64,000 nt of DNA, taken from Osmia lignaria lignaria (taxonomy: Eukaryota; Arthropoda; Insecta; Hymenoptera; Megachilidae). Position 1 is the first letter of the stretch. Every line of letters starts with the position of its first letter. The position numbers and the translations under genes are program-made. The stretch covers positions 1,628,501 to 1,692,500 of the forward strand of contig NW_027478159.1 of the NCBI RefSeq assembly GCF_051020975.1, in the 5' to 3' direction. A model generated the notes under the pieces. That model saw only the letters and a program-made list of their open reading frames with translations. It had not been told where the DNA came from and searched no databases. Below are positions 56,001 through 64,000 of the stretch, piece by piece.

Positions 56001-59000
56001 GCTCGCTTCGTTTCCGAGATATTTGCAGATATATCTCAAGGGAAGGGGCCTGACGGACATATTTCGAGATATTTCTCCTTCTTGTTGTTCTTCTTCTGCA
56101 CAGCTAAGCTGGAAGTGGCATTTACAGCTCGCAATAGTGCAGAGTTATCTCAAAGAAAGGGGCCACGGTGTTTCTGTATCTCTATTATGTTGGTGCGGCT
56201 TCGGAACTTTTAAATATCTTGATATATCTCGAGAACTACGCATCTGATCAAAAAATATCATAGAACATGAATTGTAGGAAACATAATGCTCTACAAAAAA
56301 CGTCTCTTAACATTTTGCCATAGCTCGCTTCGTTTCCGAGATATTTGCAGATTCAGCTCAAAGGAACTGGCCTGACGGACATATTTCGAGATATTTCTTC
56401 TTCTTGTTGTTCTTCCTCTGCACAGCTAAGCTGGATGTGGCATTAGCAGCTCGCAATAGTGCAGAGTTATCTCAAAGAAAGGGGCCACGGTGTTTCTGTA
56501 TCTCTATTATGTTGGTGCGGCTTCGGAACTTTTAAATATCTTGATATATCTCGAGAACTACGCATCTGATCAAAAAATATCATAGAACATAAAAAGTAGG
56601 AAACTTAATTCTCTACAAAAAAGGTCTCTTAACATTTTGCCATAGCTCGCTTCGTTTCCGAGATATTTGCAGATTTATCTCAAGGGAAGGGGCCTGACGG
56701 ACATATTTCGAGATATTTCTTCTTCTTGTTGTTCTTCTTCTGCACAGCTAAGCTGGAAGTGGCATTTGCGGCTCGCACTAGTGCAGAGTTATCTCAAAGA
56801 AAGGGGCCACGGTGTTTCTGTATCCCTATTATGTTGGTGCGGCTTCGGAACTTTTAAATATCTCGATATATCTCGAAAACTACGCTTCTGATCAAAAAAT
56901 ATCATAGAACATGAATTGTAGGAAACATAATTCTCTACAAAAAACGTCTCTTAACATTTTGCCATAGCTCGCTTCGTTTCCGAGATATTTGCAGATTCAG
57001 CTCAAAGGAACTGGCCTGACGGACATATTTCGAGATATTTCTTCTTCTTGTTGTTCTTCCTCTGCACAGCTAAGCTGGAAGTGGCATTTGCAGCTCGCAA
57101 TAGTGCAGAGTTATCTCAAAGAAAGGGGCCACGGTGTTTCTGTATCTCTATTATGTTGGTGCGGCTTCGGAACTTTTAAATATCTTGATATATCTCGAGA
57201 ACTACGCATCTGATCAAAAAATATCATAGAACATAAAAAGTAGGAAACTTAATTCTCTACAAAAAAGGTCTCTCAACATTTTGCCATAGCTCGCTTCGTT
57301 TCCGAGATATTTGCAGATTTATCTCAAGGGAAGGGGCCTGACGGACATATTTCGAGATATTTCTTCTTCTTGTTGTTCTTCTTCTGCACAGCTAAGCTGG
57401 AAGTGGCATTTGCGGCTCGCACTAGTGCAGAGTTATCCCAAAGAAAGGGGCCACGGTGTTTCTGTATCTCTATTATGTTGGTGCGGCTTCGGAACTTTTA
57501 AATATCTCGATATATCTCGAAAACTACGCTTCTGATCAAAAAATATCATAGAACATAAATTGTAGGAAACATAATTCTCTATAAAAAACGTCTCGTAACA
57601 TTTTGCCATAGCTCGCTTCGTTTCCGAGATATTTGCAGATTCAGCTCAAAGGAACTGGCCTGACGGACATATTTCGAGATATTTCTTCTTCTTGTTGTTC
57701 TTCCTCTGCACAGCTAAGCTGGAAGTGGCATTTGCAGCTCGCAATAGTGCAGAGTTATCTCAAAGAAAGGGGCCACGGTGTTTCTGTATCTCTATTATGT
57801 TGGTGCGGCTTCGGAACTTTTAAATATCTTGATATATCTCGAGAACTACGCATCTGATCAAAAAATATCATAGAACATAAAAAGTAGGAAACTTAATTCT
57901 CTACAAAAAAGGTCTCTTAACATTTTGCCATAGCTCGCTTCGTTTCCGAGATATTTGCAGATTTATCTCAAGCGAAGGGGCCTGACGGACATATTTCGAG
58001 ATATTTCTTCTTCTTGTTGTTCTTCTTCTGCACAGCTAAGCTGGAAGTGGCATTTGCGGCTCGCACTAGTGCAGAGTTATCTCAGAGAAAGGGGCCACGG
58101 TGTTTCTGTATCTCTATTATGTTGGTGCGGCTTCGGAACTTTTAAATATCTCGATATATCTCGAAAACTACGCTTCTGATCAAAAAATATCATAGAACAT
58201 AAATTGTAGGACACAGAATTCTCTACAAAAAAGGTCTCTTAACATTTTGCCATAGCTCGCTTCGTTTCCGAGATATTTGCAGATATATCTCAAGGGAAGG
58301 GGCCTGACGGACATATTTCGAGATATTTCTCCTTCTTGTTGTTCTTCTTCTGCACAGCTAAGCTGGAAGTGGCATTTACAGCTCGCAATAGTGCAGAGTT
58401 ATCTCAAAGAAAGGGGCCACGGTGTTTCTGTATCTCTATTATGTTGGTGCGGCTTCGGAACTTTTAAATATCTTGATATATCTCGAGAACTACGCATCTG
58501 ATCAAAAAATATCATAGAACATAAAAAGTAGGAAACTTAATTCTCTACAAAAAAGGTCTCTTAACATTTTGCCATAGCTCGCTTCGTTTCCGAGATATTT
58601 GCAGATTTATCTCAAGGGAAGGGGCCTGACGGACATATTTCGAGATATTTCTTCTTCTTGTTGTTCTTCTTCTGCACAGCTAAGCTGGAAGTGGCATTTG
58701 CGGCTCGCACTAGTGCAGAGTTATCTCACAGAAAGGGGCCACGGTGTTTCTGTATCTCTATTATGTTGGTGCGGCTTCGGAACTTTTAAATATCTCGATA
58801 TATCTCGAGAACTACGCGTCTGATCGAAAAATATCATAGAACATAAAAAGTAGGAAACTTAATTCTCTACAAAAAAGGTCTCTTAGCATTTTGCCATAGC
58901 TCGCTTCGTTTCCGAGATATTTGCAGATATATCTCAAGGGAAGGGGCCTGACGGACATATTTCGAGATATTTCTTCTTCTTGTTGTTCTTCTTCTGCACA

Positions 59001-62000
59001 GCTAAGCTGGAAGTGGCATTTGCAGCTCGCAATAGTGCAGAGTTATCTCTAAGAAAGGGGCCACGGTGTTTCTGTATCTCTATTATGTTGGTGCGGCTTC
59101 GGAACTTTTAAATATCTCGATATATCTCGAAAACTACGCTTCTGATCAAAAAATATCATAGAACATAAATTGTAGGACACAGAATTCTCTACAAAAAAGG
59201 TCTCTTAACATTTTGCCATAGCTCGCTTCGTTTCCGAGATATTTGCAGATATATCTCAAGGGAAGGGGCCTGACGGACATATTTCGAGATATTTCTTCTT
59301 CTTGTTGTTCTTCTTCTGCACAGCTAAGCTGGAAGTGGCATTTACAGCTCGCAATAGTGCAGAGTTATCTCAAAGAAAGGGGCCACGGTGTTTCTGTATC
59401 TCTATTATGTTGGTGCGGCTTCGGAACTTTTAAATATCTTGATATATCTCGAGAACTACGCATCTGATCAAAAAATATCATAGAACATAAAAAGTAGGAA
59501 ACTTAATTCTCTACAAAAAAGGTCTCTTAACATTTTGCCATAGCTCGCTTCGTTTCCGAGATATTTGCAGATTTATCTCAAGGGAAGGGGCCTGACGGAC
59601 ATATTTCGAGATATTTCTTCTTCTTGTTGTTCTTCTTCTGCACAGCTAAGCTGGAAGTGGCATTTGCGGCTCGCACTAGTGCAGAGTTATCTCAAAGAAA
59701 GGGGCCACGGTGTTTCTGTATCCCTATTATGTTGGTGCGGCTTCGGAACTTTTAAATATCTCGATATATCTCGAAAACTACGCTTCTGATCAAAAAATAT
59801 CATAGAACATGAATTGTAGGAAACATAATTCTCTACAAAAAACGTCTCTTAACATTTTGCCATAGCTCGCTTCGTTTCCGAGATATTTGCAGATTCAGCT
59901 CAAAGGAACTGGCCTGACGGACATATTTCGAGATATTTCTTCTTCTTGTTGTTCTTCCTCTGCACAGCTAAGCTGGAAGTGGCATTTACAGCTCGCAATA
60001 GTGCAGAGTTATCTCAAAGAAAGGGGCCACGGTGTTTCTGTATCTCTATTATGTTGGTGCGGCTTCGGAACTTTTAAATATCTTGATATATCTCGAGAAC
60101 TACGCATCTGATCAAAAAATATCATAGAACATAAAAAGTAGGAAACTTAATTCTCTACAAAAAAGGTCTCTTAACATTTTGCCATAGCTCGCTTCGTTTC
60201 CGAGATATTTGCAGATTTATCTCAAGGGAAGGGGCCTGACGGACATATTTCGAGATATTTCTTCTTCTTGTTGTTCTTCTTCTGCACAGCTAAGCTGGAA
60301 GTGGCATTTGCGGCTCGCACTAGTGCAGAGTTATCTCAAAGAAAGGGGCCACGGTGTTTCTGTATCCCTATTATGTTGGTGCGGCTTCGGAACTTTTAAA
60401 TATCTCGATATATCTCGAAAACTACGCTTCTGATCAAAAAATATCATAGAACATGAATTGTAGGAAACATAATTCTCTACAAAAAACGTCTCTTAACATT
60501 TTGCCATAGCTCGCTTCGTTTCCGAGATATTTGCAGATTCAGCTCAAAGGAACTGGCCTGACGGACATATTTCGAGATATTTCTTCTTCTTGTTGTTCTT
60601 CCTCTGCACAGCTAAGCTGGAAGTGGCATTTGCAGCTCGCAATAGTGCAGAGTTATCTCAAAGAAAGGGGCCACGGTGTTTCTGTATCTCTATTATGTTG
60701 GTGCGGCTTCGGAACTTTTAAATATCTTGATATATCTCGAGAACTACGCATCTGATCAAAAAATATCATAGAACATAAAAAGTAGGAAACTTAATTCTCT
60801 ACAAGAAAGGTCTCTCAACATTTTGCCATAGCTCGCTTCGTTTCCGAGATATTTGCAGATTTATCTCAAGGGAAGGGGCCTGACGGACATATTTCGAGAT
60901 ATTTCTTCTTCTTGTTGTTCTTCTTCTGCACAGCTAAGCTGGAAGTGGCATTTGCGGCTCGCACTAGTGCAGAGTTATCCCAAAGAAAGGGGCCACGGTG
61001 TTTCTGTATCTCTATTATGTTGGTGCGGCTTCGGAACTTTTAAATATCTCGATATATCTCGAAAACTACGCATCTGATCAAAAAATATCATAGAACATAA
61101 AAAGTAGGAAACTTAATTCTCTACAAAAAAGGTCTCTTAACATTTTGCCATAGCTCGCTTCGTTTCCGAGATATTTGCAGATTTATCTCAAGGGAAGGGG
61201 CCTGACGGACATATTTCGAGATATTTCTTCTTCTTGTTGTTCTTCTTCTGCACAGCTAAGCTGGAAGTGGCATTTGCGGCTCGCACTAGTGCAGAGTTAT
61301 CTCACAGAAAGGGGCCACGGTGTTTCTGTATCTCTATTATGTTGGTGCGGCTTCGGAACTTTTAAATATCTCGATATATCTCGAGAACTACGCGTCTGAT
61401 CGAAAAATATCATAGAACATAAAAAGTAGGAAACTTAATTCTCTACAAAAAAGGTCTCTTAGCATTTTGCCATAGCTCGCTTCGTTTCCGAGATATTTGC
61501 AGATATATCTCAAGGGAAGGGGCCTGACGGACATATTTCGAGATATTTCTTCTTCTTGTTGTTCTTCTTCTGCACAGCTAAGCTGGAAGTGGCATTTGCA
61601 GCTCGCAATAGTGCAGAGTTATCTCTAAGAAAGGGGCCACGGTGTTTCTGTATCTCTATTATGTTGGTGCGGCTTCGGAACTTTTAAATATCTCGATATA
61701 TCTCGAAAACTACGCTTCTGATCAAAAAATATCATAGAACATAAATTGTAGGACACAGAATTCTCTACAAAAAAGGTCTCTTAACATTTTGCCATAGCTC
61801 GCTTCGTTTCCGAGATATTTGCAGATATATCTCAAGGGAAGGGGCCTGACGGACATATTTCGAGATATTTCTTCTTCTTGTTGTTCTTCTTCTGCACAGC
61901 TAAGCTGGAAGTGGCATTTACAGCTCGCAATAGTGCAGAGTTATCTCAAAGAAAGGGGCCACGGTGTTTCTGTATCTCTATTATGTTGGTGCGGCTTCGG

Positions 62001-64000
62001 AACTTTTAAATATCTTGATATATCTCGAGAACTACGCATCTGATCAAAAAATATCATAGAACATAAAAAGTAGGAAACTTAATTCTCTACAAAAAAGGTC
62101 TCTCAACATTTTGCCATAGCTCGCTTCGTTTCCGAGATATTTGCAGATTTATCTCAAGGGAAGGGGCCTGACGGACATATTTCGAGATATTTCTTCTTCT
62201 TGTTGTTCTTCTTCTGCACAGCTAAGCTGGAAGTGGCATTTGCGGCTCGCACTAGTGCAGAGTTATCTCAAAGAAAGGGGCCACGGTGTTTCTGTATCTC
62301 TATTATGTTGGTGCGGCTTCGGAACTTTTAAATATCTTGATATATCTCGAGAACTACGCATCTGATCAAAAAATATCATAGAACATAAAAAGTAGGAAAC
62401 TTAATTCTCTACAAAAAAGGTCTCTTAACATTTTGCCATAGCTCGCTTCGTTTCCGAGATATTTGCAGATTTATCTCAAGGGAAGGGGCCTGACGGACAT
62501 ATTTCGAGATATTTCTTCTTCTTGTTGTTCTTCCTCTGCACAGCTAAGCTGGAACTGGCATTTGCAGCTCGCAATAGTGCAGAGTTATCTCAAAGAAAGG
62601 GGCCACGGTGTTTCTGTATCTCTATTATGTTGGTGCGGCTTCGGAACTTTTAAATATCTTGATATATCTCGAGAACTACGCATCTGATCAAAAAATATCA
62701 TACAACATAAAAAGTAGGAAACTTAATTCTCTACAAAAAAGGTCTCTTAACATTTTGCCATAGCTCGCTTCGTTTCCGAGATATTTGCAGATTTATCTCA
62801 AGGGAAGGGGCCTGACGGACATATTTCGAGATATTTCTTCTTCTTGTTGTTCTTCTTCTGCACAGCTAAGCTGGAACTGGCATTTGCGGCTCGCACTAGT
62901 GCAGAGTTATCTCAACGAAAGGGGCCACGGTGTTTCTGTATCTCTATTATGTTGGTGCGGCTTCGGAACTTTTAAATATCTCGATATATCTCGAAAACTA
63001 CGCTTCTGATCAAAAAATGTCATAGTACATAAATTGTAGGAAACTTAATTCTCTACAAAAAAGGTCTCTTAACATTTTGCCATAGCTCTCTTCGTTTCCG
63101 AGATATTTGCAGATTTATCTCAAAGGAACTGGCCTGACGGACATATTTCGAGATATTTCTTCTTCTTGTTGTTCTTCCTCTGCACAGCTAAGCTGGAAGT
63201 GGCATTTGCAGCTCGCAATAGTGCAGAGTTATCTCAAAGAAAGGGGCCACGGTGTTTCTGTATCTCTATTATGTTGGTGCGGCTTCGGAACTTTTAAATA
63301 TCTTGATATATCTCGAGAACTACGCATCTGATCAAAAAATATCATAGAACATAAAAAGTAGGAAACTTAATTCTCTACAAAAAAAGTCTCTTAACATTTT
63401 GCCATAGCTCGCTTCGTTTCCGAGATATTTGCAGATATATCTCAAGGGAAGGGGCCTGACGGACATATTTCGAGATATTTCTTCTTCTTGTTGTTCTTCT
63501 TCTGCACAGCTAAGCTGGAAGTGGCATTTACAGCTCGCAATAGTGCAGCGTTATCTCAAAGAAAGGGGCCACGGTGTTTCAGTATCTCTATTATGTTGGT
63601 GCGGCTTCGGAACTTTTAAATATCTTAATATATCTCGAGAACTACGCATCTGATCAAAAAATATCATAGAAGATAAAAAGTAGGAAACTTAATTCTCTAC
63701 AAAAAAGGTCTCTTAACATTTTGCCATAGCTCGCTTCGATTCCGAGATATTTGCAGATTTATCTCAAGGGAAGGGGCCTGACGGACATATTTCGAGATAT
63801 TTCTTCTTCTTGTTGTTCTTCTTCTGCACAGCTAAGCTGGAAGTGGCATTTGCGGCTCGCACTAGTGCAGAGTTATCTCAAAGAAAGGGGCCACCGTGTT
63901 TCTGTATCTCTATTATGTTGGTGCGGCTTCGGAACTTTTAGATATCTTGATATATCTCGAGAACTACGCATCTGATCAAAAAATATCATAGAACATAAAA
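44007..64000 (+). repeat. 322-bp satellite array, right block
   Basis: About 62 further monomers in the same orientation and phase as the left block. The variant set differs. GGGTCCTGATGG monomers and the AAACTGG/TTTCCAGCTC type, frequent left of 25255, are absent here. CTCAAGCGAAGG and TTTCTCCTTC types, absent on the left, are common. The array runs off the window end, so its full length is unknown. No gene is supported in it. Confidence 0.97.
46363..50226 (+). repeat. Two copies of a 6-monomer higher-order repeat
   Basis: Six ordered monomers at 46363-48294 recur at 48295-50226 (1,932 bp each). Markers in order are the TATCCCTATT type, a TTCAGCTC type, the ATCCCAAAG type, a second TTCAGCTC type, CTCAAGCGAAGG, and TTTCTCCTTC. 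Versions with CTCACAG and CTCTAAG monomers inserted or swapped follow to about 61500, for example at 52803, 54413, 55701 and 57955. Confidence 0.75.

Noticed and set aside
1..64000. The 74-codon + strand frame repeated in most satellite monomers
   Set aside because: It starts at TTG, not ATG, recurs only because the DNA is tandemly repeated, and is broken by a TAA (CTCTAAG) in many monomers. Variation falls without regard to codon position. A tandem run of identical genes without promoters is not credible here.
1..64000. CRISPR array or bacterial system
   Set aside because: The repeats are 322 bp without spacers, and the genes have introns, poly(A) signals and eukaryotic virus-like families; no cas gene is present.

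Overview
The window looks like arthropod chromosomal DNA, most likely insect. About 47.8 kb is satellite made of roughly 148 head-to-tail copies of a 322-bp monomer. The array is interrupted once, at 27826-44000, by a 16,175-bp Polinton/Maverick-type (adintovirus-like) element. The host assignment is an inference: it rests on the capsid, protease and ATPase genes resembling families I know from arthropod genomes, on short eukaryotic introns and poly(A) signals, and on the satellite itself. No ordinary host gene, rRNA, tRNA or CRISPR is visible.

Layout. Positions 1-27825 are satellite with higher-order repeats of 8, 9, 11 and 12 monomers. Positions 27820-27825 and 44001-44006 are the two copies of a 6-bp target-site duplication, TACGCA; with one copy removed, the interrupted monomer closes up in phase. 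Positions 27826-35844 are one arm of a giant inverted repeat, 35845-35981 a 137-bp unpaired loop, and 35982-44000 the other arm. Positions 44006-64000 are satellite again, in the same orientation and phase, with a different set of monomer variants and a 6-monomer higher-order unit.

Each 8,019-bp arm carries, from its outer end inwards: a terminal region with a small hairpin, C/G-rich runs and eight perfect TCAAGGTCA nuclear-receptor-type sites; a two-exon gene of unknown function; a small basic pX-like core protein; an adenain-like cysteine protease; a penton-like minor capsid candidate; an Asn-Gly-rich minisatellite ORF; a confused small-gene region; a double-jelly-roll (hexon-like) major capsid candidate; a conserved protein of unknown function; an FtsK/A32-like packaging ATPase; and a gene cut off at the loop. 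All genes point towards the centre. Together they form the virion-assembly half of a Polinton. The DNA polymerase B and retroviral-type integrase expected of a complete element are absent, so this copy could not replicate or integrate without help.

The main point of interest is the architecture. This is an almost perfect palindrome of half a virus-like genome, with intact termini and a clean target-site duplication, close to the length of a normal Polinton. It resembles the copy-back defective genomes of viruses with protein-primed linear DNA. Two other explanations remain open: rearrangement after insertion, and, less likely, an assembly error. Convergent genes across the loop could also make a very long hairpin RNA.
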